From: Stutzerimonas kunmingensis
GTDB taxonomy: Bacteria > Pseudomonadota > Gammaproteobacteria > Pseudomonadales > Pseudomonadaceae
DNA length: 64,000 bases
NCBI RefSeq assembly: GCF_900114065.1
Contig: NZ_FORS01000004.1
Coordinates: forward strand, 124,001 to 188,000
Direction: 5' to 3'
A program made the position numbers and the translations under genes. Below are positions 1 to 7,275 of this stretch, one piece after another (the stretch's first letter is position 1; each line of letters begins with the position of its first letter). The notes beneath the pieces were generated by a model, which had not been told where the DNA came from, ran no database searches, and was given only the letters and a program-made list of their open reading frames with translations.

Positions 1-2039
1 TCAAGAACCTCACAGAGCTGCGCGAAGGCTCGCCGGTGGTGCACATCGATCACGGTGTCGGTCGCTACCAGGGCCTGGTCACTCTGGAGATCGAAGGCCA
101 GGCGCAGGAATTCCTGCTGCTGCAGTACGCCGAGGACGCCAAGCTCTACGTACCGGTCGCCAGCCTGCACCTGATCGCCCGCTATACAGGCAGCGACGAC
201 GCGCTCGCGCCACTGCACCGGCTCGGCTCGGAGACCTGGCAGAAAGCCAAGCGTAAGGCGGCCGAGCAGGTCCGCGATGTCGCGGCCGAGCTGCTGGATA
301 TTTACGCCCGCCGCGCCGCACGCGAGGGTTATGCCTTCAAGGACCCGCAGGTCGACTACGAAACGTTCGCCGCAGGCTTTCCGTTCGAAGAAACGCCCGA
401 TCAGCAGGCCGCCATCGACGCGGTACGCGAGGACCTGCTGTCGGCCAAGCCGATGGATCGACTGGTCTGTGGTGACGTCGGCTTTGGCAAGACCGAGGTG
501 GCCATGCGCGCCGCCTTCATCGCCGTCCATGGCGGCCGGCAGGTTGGCGTACTGGTGCCGACCACCCTGCTCGCTCAGCAGCACTACAACAGCTTCCGCG
601 ACCGCTTCGCCGACTGGCCGGTGCGGGTCGAGGTGATGAGCCGCTTCAAGTCCGCCAAGGAAGTGCAGAACGCTATCGCCGAGCTTGCCGAGGGCAAGAT
701 TGACATTCTCATCGGCACCCACAAGCTGCTGCAGGATGACGTCAAGTTCAGCAACCTGGGCCTGGTCATCATCGATGAGGAGCACCGCTTCGGCGTACGC
801 CAGAAGGAACAGCTCAAGGCGCTGCGCAGCGAGGTGGACATTCTCACGCTGACCGCCACGCCGATTCCACGCACGCTGAACATGTCCATCGCCGGCATGC
901 GCGACCTGTCGATCATCGCCACGCCGCCGGCGCGCCGGCTGTCGGTTCGCACCTTCGTCATGGAACAGCAGAACACCGTGATCAAGGAGGCGCTGCTGCG
1001 CGAGCTGTTGCGCGGCGGCCAGGTCTATTACCTGCACAACGATGTGAAGACCATCGAGAAATGCGCCGCCGACCTGCAGGCACTGGTGCCGGAGGCACGC
1101 GTCGCGATCGGCCACGGGCAAATGCGCGAGCGTGACCTTGAACAGGTCATGAGCGACTTCTACCACAAGAGGTTCAACGTGCTGGTGGCCTCGACCATCA
1201 TCGAGACCGGCATCGACGTGCCCAGCGCCAACACCATCATCATCGAACGCGCCGACAAGTTCGGCCTGGCGCAGCTGCACCAGCTGCGTGGCCGGGTAGG
1301 CCGCAGCCATCACCAGGCCTATGCCTATCTGCTGACCCCGACCCGCAAGGCAATGACCGATGACGCGCAGAAGCGCCTGGAGGCCATCGCCAATGCCCAG
1401 GACCTCGGTGCAGGCTTTGTCCTCGCCACCCACGACCTGGAAATCCGCGGCGCCGGCGAGCTGCTCGGCGAGGGCCAGAGCGGGCAGATCCAGGCGGTTG
1501 GCTTCACCCTTTATATGGAAATGCTCGAGCGCGCGGTCAAGGCGATCCGCAAGGGCGAGCAGCCGAATCTGGAGCAGCCGCTCGGCGGCGGGCCGGAAAT
1601 CAACCTGCGCCTGGCAGCCCTGATCCCGGAAGACTACCTGCCGGATGTGCATGCCCGCCTGATCCTCTACAAGCGCATTGCCAATGCGGCCGACGAAGAC
1701 GGGCTGAAAGAACTGCAGGTGGAGATGATCGACCGCTTCGGCCTGCTACCGGAACCGACGAAGAACCTGGTGCGCCTGACACTGCTCAAGCTGCAGGCGG
1801 AAAAGCTCGGCATTACCAAGATCGACGCAGGCCCGCAGGGTGGGCGCATCGAGTTCTCGGCCGACACCTCGGTCGACCCGATGGTGCTGATCAAGCTGAT
1901 CCAGAGCCAGCCGAATCGCTACAAGTTCGAAGGCGCCACGCTGTTCAAATTCCAGGTGCCGATGGAACGCCCGGAGGAACGCTTCAATACGCTGGAAGCG
2001 CTGCTCGAGCGGCTGGCGCCCAATGAGCAAGGATCGTAG
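1..2039 (+). CDS. mfd: Transcription-repair coupling factor Mfd, 5'-truncated by the window edge
   Basis: The reading frame is open from the first complete codon at position 3, so the gene starts outside the window. About 679 residues remain, matching the part of Mfd from the RNA-polymerase-interacting domain (VVHIDHGVGRYQGL, CarD-like) to the C-terminus. The superfamily 2 translocase follows, with Walker A GDVGFGKTEVA near fragment residue 157 and DEEHRFG near residue 258, then the TRG-type region and the C-terminal domain that in E. coli contacts UvrA. Mfd displaces RNA polymerase stalled at DNA lesions and recruits UvrAB. The internal GTG codons at 36 and 39 are valines in the conserved VVH motif and not starts. 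The stop codon abuts the ATG of csiV. Confidence 0.97.
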   Translation, partial: KNLTELREGSPVVHIDHGVGRYQGLVTLEIEGQAQEFLLLQYAEDAKLYVPVASLHLIARYTGSDDALAPLHRLGSETWQKAKRKAAEQVRDVAAELLDIYARRAAREGYAFKDPQVDYETFAAGFPFEETPDQQAAIDAVREDLLSAKPMDRLVCGDVGFGKTEVAMRAAFIAVHGGRQVGVLVPTTLLAQQHYNSFRDRFADWPVRVEVMSRFKSAKEVQNAIAELAEGKIDILIGTHKLLQDDVKFSNLGLVIIDEEHRFGVRQKEQLKALRSEVDILTLTATPIPRTLNMSIAGMRDLSIIATPPARRLSVRTFVMEQQNTVIKEALLRELLRGGQVYYLHNDVKTIEKCAADLQALVPEARVAIGHGQMRERDLEQVMSDFYHKRFNVLVASTIIETGIDVPSANTIIIERADKFGLAQLHQLRGRVGRSHHQAYAYLLTPTRKAMTDDAQKRLEAIANAQDLGAGFVLATHDLEIRGAGELLGEGQSGQIQAVGFTLYMEMLERAVKAIRKGEQPNLEQPLGGGPEINLRLAALIPEDYLPDVHARLILYKRIANAADEDGLKELQVEMIDRFGLLPEPTKNLVRLTLLKLQAEKLGITKIDAGPQGGRIEFSADTSVDPMVLIKLIQSQPNRYKFEGATLFKFQVPMERPEERFNTLEALLERLAPNEQGS

Positions 2040-2558
2040 ATGCCACTTCGCTATCTGGTCTTGCTGCTGACGCTGCTGGCGCCTCAGGCTCACGCCGAGG
2101 CGCTATATCGCGTCGAGCTGATCCTGTTTCGCCACGCCCCGCCACTGGAAGCCAGCCAGCACGCGCCCTACGACTGGGCCGATAGTGCGCAGATGCTGGA
2201 CAGGCGCGCCGAACGCCAGCCGGCCCTCGAGCATGTCGCCGCCAGGCTTACGCCGGACCAGGGCTACCAGGTACTGATGCAACGCGCCTGGCAGCAAGCA
2301 GTCAGCGAAGATGCGCCGACCATTGCACTGCACCAGGGGCAACGCCATTTCGAGCACTACCCGATTCAGGGTCTGCTGAGGGTCAGACCCGGGCGCTATA
2401 TGCAGACCGACATGACCTTCTGGGTGAACCGCTTCGGCGAGTACGGCCAACTGCTCACCAGCGAGCGCCTGACGCAGCGGGTTCGCCTGATCCCTGGCCG
2501 GCTGACCTACATCGACCATGACAGCCTCGGGCTGCTGATCGAAATGAAGCCACTATGA
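2040..2558 (+). CDS. csiV: CsiV-family secreted protein
   Basis: This 172-residue protein opens with a short Sec signal (hydrophobic stretch residues 4-14, cleavage likely after AHA), followed by EALYRVELILFRH, typical of the CsiV family. In Vibrio cholerae CsiV is a peptidoglycan-binding cofactor needed for non-canonical D-amino-acid incorporation. The role in Pseudomonas is less clear. In P. aeruginosa a csiV-like gene also directly follows mfd, which supports the call. The ATG immediately follows the mfd stop, so the two are probably co-transcribed. The stop codon overlaps an ATG (ATGA) opening a 26-codon frame that ends on the start of the next gene. Confidence 0.8.
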   Translation: MPLRYLVLLLTLLAPQAHAEALYRVELILFRHAPPLEASQHAPYDWADSAQMLDRRAERQPALEHVAARLTPDQGYQVLMQRAWQQAVSEDAPTIALHQGQRHFEHYPIQGLLRVRPGRYMQTDMTFWVNRFGEYGQLLTSERLTQRVRLIPGRLTYIDHDSLGLLIEMKPL

Positions 2559-2631
2559 GCACTTCGCACCGATATCCGGTCCACAGTCGGCTGACCTGCC
2601 TTGCCGCATTCCGACACAGAGGGCCTGGCAG

Positions 2632-4962
2632 ATGAGCCCTCCGCTGGCGCCTCGCGACGAACGACTGATCGACGACCTGCCGCCCGTACCGCTGCTCAGT
2701 CTCGGCAGTCATCTAGCAATCAACTACCAGCCGGGCAACCAGCGCATGGTCAGCGACCATCAGCATCGCGCCGGCCTGTCGTTTCTCTACGGGGAGGCGT
2801 GTATCCATGGCAAACGCGACGGCGAACGTGTCCGCCATCTGGTCGGCAACGAGCTGCAGCTGATCGCACGCCACCCTCAGGCCGAACAGGCACTGCGCAG
2901 ACAACTTGAACAGCTGGGCTTCCGGCCGGCGCTGCGCCAGAGCCTGGCGCTGCCGAAGGAGTCGGCGGAGATGTTCCAGCTGCCCGGCGAAGATGCCTGG
3001 CTCAGGTTCGTTCAGGAGCAACTGCCCGAACTGCGCCGACAAGGCTGGCAGATCGATATCCATCCCGGCTTCGCCTACGACCTGACCGCCATCGACAGCT
3101 GGTACGCGCAGATTGACGAGTCAGCTGATGAGGACTGGTTCGATCTCGATCTCGGCATCATCGTCAACGGGCAGCGTATCGGCATGCTGCCGATCCTGTT
3201 GCGGCTGATCCGCCAGAACCCTCAATTGCTCAGCCCTCGCGCCATCGCGCTGCGTAGCGATGAGGAGCAGCTGCGCGTGCAACTGGACCGGCCGGGACAA
3301 CACGACAAGCAGGCGCTGCACGTGACGCTGCCGCTGGGGCGCATCAAGCCGATTCTGGCGACCCTCGGTGAGCTCTACATGCGCGAGCAGATGGATGGGC
3401 CATCGCTGCGTATGAGCAAGGCCGACGGCGCGCGCCTGGCCGGGCTCGACAGCCTGGCACCGCAATGGAAAGGCGGTGAACGACTGCGTGAGTTCGCCGG
3501 CCGCCTGCGCAACCCTGACATCAAGGCCTGCCCGACCCCAACCGGGCTCGCGGGCAAACTGCGGCCCTACCAGCAGCAGGGCCTGGTCTGGATGCAGACG
3601 CTGCGCGAGCTGGGCGCAGGCGGCATCCTCGGCGACGACATGGGGCTGGGCAAGACACTGCAGAGCCTCGCCCACATCCTCGCCGAAAAGCAGGCAGGAC
3701 GGCTCGATCGTCCGGCGCTGGTGGTGATGCCGACCAGCCTGATTCCCAACTGGCAGGACGAGGCCAGCCGTTTCGCCCCGCAGCTACGGGTATTGACGCT
3801 CAAGGGCAGCACCCGGCAGAAACACTTCGGCGAACTTGGCGAGCACGATCTGCTGCTGACCAGCTATGCGCTGCTGACGCGCGACATAGCCGCACTGCGT
3901 GAGCAGCCGCTGCACCTACTCATTCTCGATGAGGCGCAGCACATCAAGAATCCGTCCGGCAAAGCGGCCCAGGCCGTACGCGAAATGCAGACCCGACAGC
4001 GCCTGTGCCTGACCGGCACACCGCTGGAGAATCACCTCGGCGAGCTCTGGTCGCTATTCCACTTCCTCATGCCCGGGTGGCTTGGAGACGCCAAAAGCTT
4101 CACCCAGGAGTACCGCAACCCGATCGAAAAACACGGCGACGATGCACGACTGGCGCATCTGCGCGCTCGCATTCGGCCGTTCCTGCTGCGGCGCACCAAG
4201 GAACAGGTAGCCACTGAGCTGCCGGCCAAGAACGAGTTCGTCCACTGGGTCGAACTGAATGACGTCCAGCGCGAGGTCTACGAGACCTTGCGGCTGGCAA
4301 TGGATCGCAAGGTGCGCGACGAGATCGAGCGCAAGGGACTCGCGCGCAGCCAGATGGTCATCCTTGAGGCGCTGCTCAAGCTGCGTCAGGTCTGCTGCGA
4401 CCTGCGCCTGCTGAAGGGTGAGTCGGCACGAGCCGCACGCGGCAGCAGCTCCGGCAAGCTCGACAGCCTGCTGGAGATGCTCGACGAGCTGATGAGCGAA
4501 GGCCGACGGGTGCTGCTGTTTTCCCAGTTCACCTCGATGCTGGCGTTGATCGAGCAGGCGCTGCACAAGCGCGGCATCGAGTACGTCAAGCTGACGGGTG
4601 AGACCGATGATCGACGCACGCCGGTCGAGCGCTTCCAGGCCGGCGAAGTGCCGCTGTTCCTGATCAGCCTGAAGGCCGGTGGCACCGGGCTCAATCTGAC
4701 GGCGGCGGATACGGTGATCCACTACGATCCCTGGTGGAATCCCGCTGCGGAGAACCAGGCGACCGACCGCGCCTATCGCATCGGCCAGGACAAGCCGGTC
4801 TTCGTCTATCGTCTTATTAGCCGCGGCACCGTCGAGGAGCGCATCCGCGAGTTGCAGGCGCGCAAGGCCGAACTCGCGGCCGGTGTGCTCGAAGGTGCAG
4901 TCGACGGCAGCTTGCAGCTTGGCGAACGCGACATCGACGCCCTGTTCGCACCGCTACCCTGA
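2632..4962 (+). CDS. DEAD/DEAH-box SNF2-family helicase, apparently lacking an N-terminal SWIM domain
   Basis: A 776-residue SNF2-type ATPase. Residues about 1-320 are the bacterial SNF2-associated region. Walker A GDDMGLGKT lies near residue 333 and the DEAQ Walker B near 433. The helicase C-terminal lobe carries GGTGLNLTAAD and ends in RAYRIGQ, typical of Swi2/Snf2 proteins that translocate on double-stranded DNA. Cellular role is unknown. From memory, related Pseudomonas helicases carry roughly 100-200 further N-terminal residues with a CxC...CxH SWIM zinc finger. None is encoded upstream in this frame, and the ATG at 2632 overlaps the stop of a 26-codon frame (ATGA). The helicase core is intact, so it may still be functional. 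Confidence 0.85.
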   Translation: MSPPLAPRDERLIDDLPPVPLLSLGSHLAINYQPGNQRMVSDHQHRAGLSFLYGEACIHGKRDGERVRHLVGNELQLIARHPQAEQALRRQLEQLGFRPALRQSLALPKESAEMFQLPGEDAWLRFVQEQLPELRRQGWQIDIHPGFAYDLTAIDSWYAQIDESADEDWFDLDLGIIVNGQRIGMLPILLRLIRQNPQLLSPRAIALRSDEEQLRVQLDRPGQHDKQALHVTLPLGRIKPILATLGELYMREQMDGPSLRMSKADGARLAGLDSLAPQWKGGERLREFAGRLRNPDIKACPTPTGLAGKLRPYQQQGLVWMQTLRELGAGGILGDDMGLGKTLQSLAHILAEKQAGRLDRPALVVMPTSLIPNWQDEASRFAPQLRVLTLKGSTRQKHFGELGEHDLLLTSYALLTRDIAALREQPLHLLILDEAQHIKNPSGKAAQAVREMQTRQRLCLTGTPLENHLGELWSLFHFLMPGWLGDAKSFTQEYRNPIEKHGDDARLAHLRARIRPFLLRRTKEQVATELPAKNEFVHWVELNDVQREVYETLRLAMDRKVRDEIERKGLARSQMVILEALLKLRQVCCDLRLLKGESARAARGSSSGKLDSLLEMLDELMSEGRRVLLFSQFTSMLALIEQALHKRGIEYVKLTGETDDRRTPVERFQAGEVPLFLISLKAGGTGLNLTAADTVIHYDPWWNPAAENQATDRAYRIGQDKPVFVYRLISRGTVEERIRELQARKAELAAGVLEGAVDGSLQLGERDIDALFAPLP

Positions 4963-5052
4963 CGCTATGGCGGCATGCAAACTTGTGACACCGGCGAGTG
5001 CAGCAGTTTGCTCTTTGCCAGATCATCGCCACCTCGCTTACGTTTCCGTCCC

Positions 5053-5070
5053 GAGGCGCCCCGCCGCCTC
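5053..5070. terminator. GC-rich hairpin after the helicase gene
   Basis: A perfect 6-bp stem GAGGCG/CGCCTC with a 6-base loop lies in the 145-bp gap between the helicase and the next gene. No T-run follows, so it is only a possible terminator. Confidence 0.3.
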
Positions 5071-5107
5071 CACGATCAATGGCATCGGTTACAAAAGGAA
5101 CCGCACC

Positions 5108-5674
5108 ATGAGTCTCTACGAGATCGCCTTTTCCGGCCAACTGCTTCCGGGCGCCAAGCTCGAGCAGGTCGAGGCCAACCTGACCAAGCTGTTCCAGGCC
5201 GACGCCCAGCGCATCGCGCTGCTGTTCTCCGGCCGGCGCATCGTGATCAAGCAGAATCTGGACTTCGCCGCGGCCGAAAAATATCGCCAGGCGATGGAGC
5301 GTGCCGGCGCGCAGGTAGAAATCAAACCGCTGCCCGTCGATGTGGAAGAAATCGAACTGGCGCCGCCTCCGGCATCGACGGCGGCCAGCGCGGCCAGCGC
5401 CGAGAGCAGCGCAGGAAAAACGAGCGACGCCCCGGCCACACTCAAGGTGACGCCGCGTGACGAATACATGGCAGCCTTCGCCGACGTCGAGGCACCGGAC
5501 TTCGGTATTGCGCCGGTCGGCGTCGACCTGCAGGACGCCCGGCCCGAGCCAGAGGCGCCGCGCGTGGACCTTTCTCAGTTCAGCCTTGCCCCGGTGGGCA
5601 GCGACATGGGCGAAAAGCCGCGCGACACCACCGCCGTGGTGCCGGATATCTCGCATCTGAAGCTGCAGGACTGA
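5108..5674 (+). CDS. Conserved hypothetical protein with acidic, Pro/Ala-rich tail
   Basis: The start MSLYEIAFSGQLL at 5108 is chosen because AAAAGGA lies just upstream. A longer open frame extends back to 4883 but overlaps the helicase gene and lacks a ribosome site. The 188-residue product is soluble with no signal peptide. Residues 1-78 form a compact alpha/beta-looking domain (LFQADAQRIALLFSGRR, then a helix AAAEKYRQAMERAGAQVEI). The rest is low-complexity, Ala/Pro/Glu-rich and probably disordered, ending in a short conserved-looking segment. I do not recognise a characterised function. The domain-plus-tail layout suggests a binding module on a flexible linker. Confidence 0.7.
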   Translation: MSLYEIAFSGQLLPGAKLEQVEANLTKLFQADAQRIALLFSGRRIVIKQNLDFAAAEKYRQAMERAGAQVEIKPLPVDVEEIELAPPPASTAASAASAESSAGKTSDAPATLKVTPRDEYMAAFADVEAPDFGIAPVGVDLQDARPEPEAPRVDLSQFSLAPVGSDMGEKPRDTTAVVPDISHLKLQD

Positions 5675-5711
5675 CGGGCACACGTTCGGGAGTGAGCGCC
5701 GCAGAGACTCC

Positions 5712-6032
5712 TCAGGCGCTCAGCTTCAGACCAACCAGCCCAGCCAGCAACAGCAGCACGCTCACCAGCCGCGCGGGCGAGGCGCTTTCGCCGAAGATGA
5801 GAATGCCCAGCAGCACGGTACCCAATGCGCCGATACCGACCCAGATGCCGTAGGCGGTGCCCACCGGCAGAACCTGCATGGCACGCGCGAGCAGGAAAAA
5901 GCTGCCAGCCATGGCCGCTATGGTGAGCACACTGGGTAGCGGGCGGGTGAAGCCTTCGGAAGCCTTGAGGCCAATGGCCCACCCCACTTCCAGAAGGCCG
6001 GCTACGATCAGCATGATCCAGGCCGAATGCAT
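5712..6032 (-). CDS. gdx: Guanidinium exporter of the small multidrug resistance family (Gdx/SugE)
   Basis: A 106-residue protein with four hydrophobic helices and the SMR-family membrane glutamate at residue 15 ([11 protein letters not shown]). The [10 protein letters not shown] and [15 protein letters not shown] segments are those of the SugE/Gdx branch, not EmrE. Gdx proteins work as antiparallel dimers that exchange two protons for one guanidinium ion at the inner membrane. The ATG is preceded by GGAG at 8-base spacing. A two-hairpin guanidine-II riboswitch sits directly upstream, which strongly favours guanidinium export over general quaternary-ammonium resistance. Confidence 0.92.
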   Translation of the reverse strand: MHSAWIMLIVAGLLEVGWAIGLKASEGFTRPLPSVLTIAAMAGSFFLLARAMQVLPVGTAYGIWVGIGALGTVLLGILIFGESASPARLVSVLLLLAGLVGLKLSA

Positions 6033-6051
6033 GACGATGACTCCATCAACT

Positions 6052-6100
6052 GCAGGGTCGTCCCCGCACGATTCGACATGCCAGCGGGTCGTCCCGCGGC
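6052..6100 (-). promoter_or_regulatory. Guanidine-II (mini-ykkC) riboswitch
   Basis: Read on the minus strand, two consecutive hairpins carry the diagnostic ACGA (ACGR) tetraloop. Hairpin 1 spans 6084-6097: stem GCGGG/CCCGC, extended by GCC/GGC across one bulged U to 6080-6100. Hairpin 2 spans 6052-6067: GCGGGG/CCCUGC with one G-U pair. The second hairpin ends about 8 bases before the GGAG of gdx, as expected for translational control by ribosome-site sequestration. Guanidine-II RNAs are defined by exactly this pair of ACGR-loop stems and commonly precede SMR exporters. Confidence 0.9.
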
Positions 6101-6300
6101 GGACGCGACCCTAGCACAGCGGCGCACTGTTTTGGACCACTCGCAGCGCCCGTCGATCGCAGGTTTACTGATTGCTGAACGGAGATCGATGTTGGTCCCA
6201 TGCTCCAGCGTGGAACCATCAGCAGCTCCCGTGTCCGCGCCGGAGCGTGGGTATGGTCATCAAAGATGTAGCCGATGCGGTCCCATCGCGAATGCCACGC

Positions 6301-6372
6301 GGTGGATGGGTGAAGCGTCATCCACCCTACGAACCACCCCGTAGGGTGGAAAACTGCGAAGCATTTTCCACC
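6301..6372. repeat. REP-like double inverted repeat (two linked hairpins)
   Basis: Two adjacent hairpins: GGTGGATG/CATCCACC (6301-6308 with 6319-6326) and GGTGGAAAA/TTTTCCACC (6345-6353 with 6364-6372). The sequence between them, TCCACCCTACG...CGTAGGGTGGA, is itself an inverted repeat. The GTAGGGTGGAAAACGCGAAGCG type recurs as a scattered intergenic repeat in several gammaproteobacteria (from memory). It lies between the gdx leader and the end of the broken aldo/keto reductase gene. The rest of the 300-bp gap 6101-6399 shows nothing else I can support. Confidence 0.6.
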
Positions 6373-6399
6373 TTGGATAGCGGACAGATGAGCCCCTGC

Positions 6400-7263
6400 C
6401 TACGCCACCTCATGCCCGCGGGCCGCTTCGCTGAGGTAGAACCAGGTGGGACGGTCGAGGGTCAGTTCAGCGCCCAGCAGCGCCTCCTCGATCCGCTCCC
6501 AGCGCAGGCTGCCGAGGATCGGCAGCGGACGACCGGGCAACTGCCGCAGCCAGGACAGCGCTACCTGATTGGCAGTCGCGCCCCGATCCGCGGCGACTTC
6601 TTCGAGCGCGCTGCGTAAACGCTCGCCGAAGCGCCCACCCGCCATGGGCGACCAGGCCAGCACTTGCAGGCCCGCGGCCTGCAAGGCATGCAAACCGCCG
6701 TTCCATACCCCGTGCTGGGCTTGCAGCGAGAGTTCGATCTGGTTGCAGCGCAGTGGCACGCGCTGCGCCAGCGCCTGGCAGTGCAACACCTCTGCGTTGG
6801 ACAGGCCGATTCAGCCCACCTTGCCGCTGGCGATCAGCTCGTTCAGCGTGTCGGCCACCTCGTCGACCTGCAGCAGCGGGTCCGGGCGATGCAGCAGAAA
6901 GCCGTCGAGCCGCTCGACACCCAGCCGCGTCAGGCTGCCGTCCACCGCCTGGCGCAGATAGCAGGAGCTGGAATCGTAGTGCTTGACCCGCCAGCGCGAA
7001 CAATCCTGCCCGGCCGGCACGATGTCGGCCTTGCCGATGATCTGCAGGCGCTGACGCAGCCCCGGTGCCTGACTCAGGGCCGCGCCGAAGTGCGCCTCGC
7101 AGCGCCCGCCAGCATAGATATCGGCATGGTCGAAACCGTTCAGCCCGCGCTCGACACAGCGTTCGATGAACGCCAGCAGTGCCTGGGGTTCACCCAGCTC
7201 GGGGTATTCCAGCAGGCGCATCATGCCCAGCACCAGCGGCTGGGCGAGCACGGGTGCGGCCAT
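6400..7263 (-). pseudogene. Aldo/keto reductase (YdhF-like) interrupted by an in-frame TGA
   Basis: The frame encodes 287 residues in total, normal for this family, but a TGA at 6811-6813 interrupts it after 150 residues. Translation continues in the same frame on both sides: ...LIASGKVG, stop, IGLSNAEVLHCQAL.... Relatives have an aromatic or basic residue between GKV(R/G) and IG(V/L)SN, so the likely ancestral codon is TGG (Trp). Catalytic Asp-Tyr (FDHADIYAGG), Lys (IIGKADI) and His (LLHRPDP) are all in the first half. The part after the stop holds cofactor-binding strands (IELSLQ, VLAWSPMAGG, ILGSLRWERIEEAL), so a truncated product would not bind NADPH. The start has a GGAG site and lies 12 bp after the gapN-like gene, so it was probably last in that operon. 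Sequencing error is possible. Confidence 0.8.
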
Positions 7264-7275
7264 TGTGGCGCTCCG

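Noticed and set aside
4883-5107. Longer N-terminus of the unknown protein at 5108
   Set aside because: It would overlap the helicase gene and lacks a ribosome site, while AAAAGGA sits before 5108.
6811-6813. Selenocysteine codon in the aldo/keto reductase
   Set aside because: No selenocysteine is known at this site in the family, relatives often have Trp there, and no nearby SECIS-like hairpin was seen.
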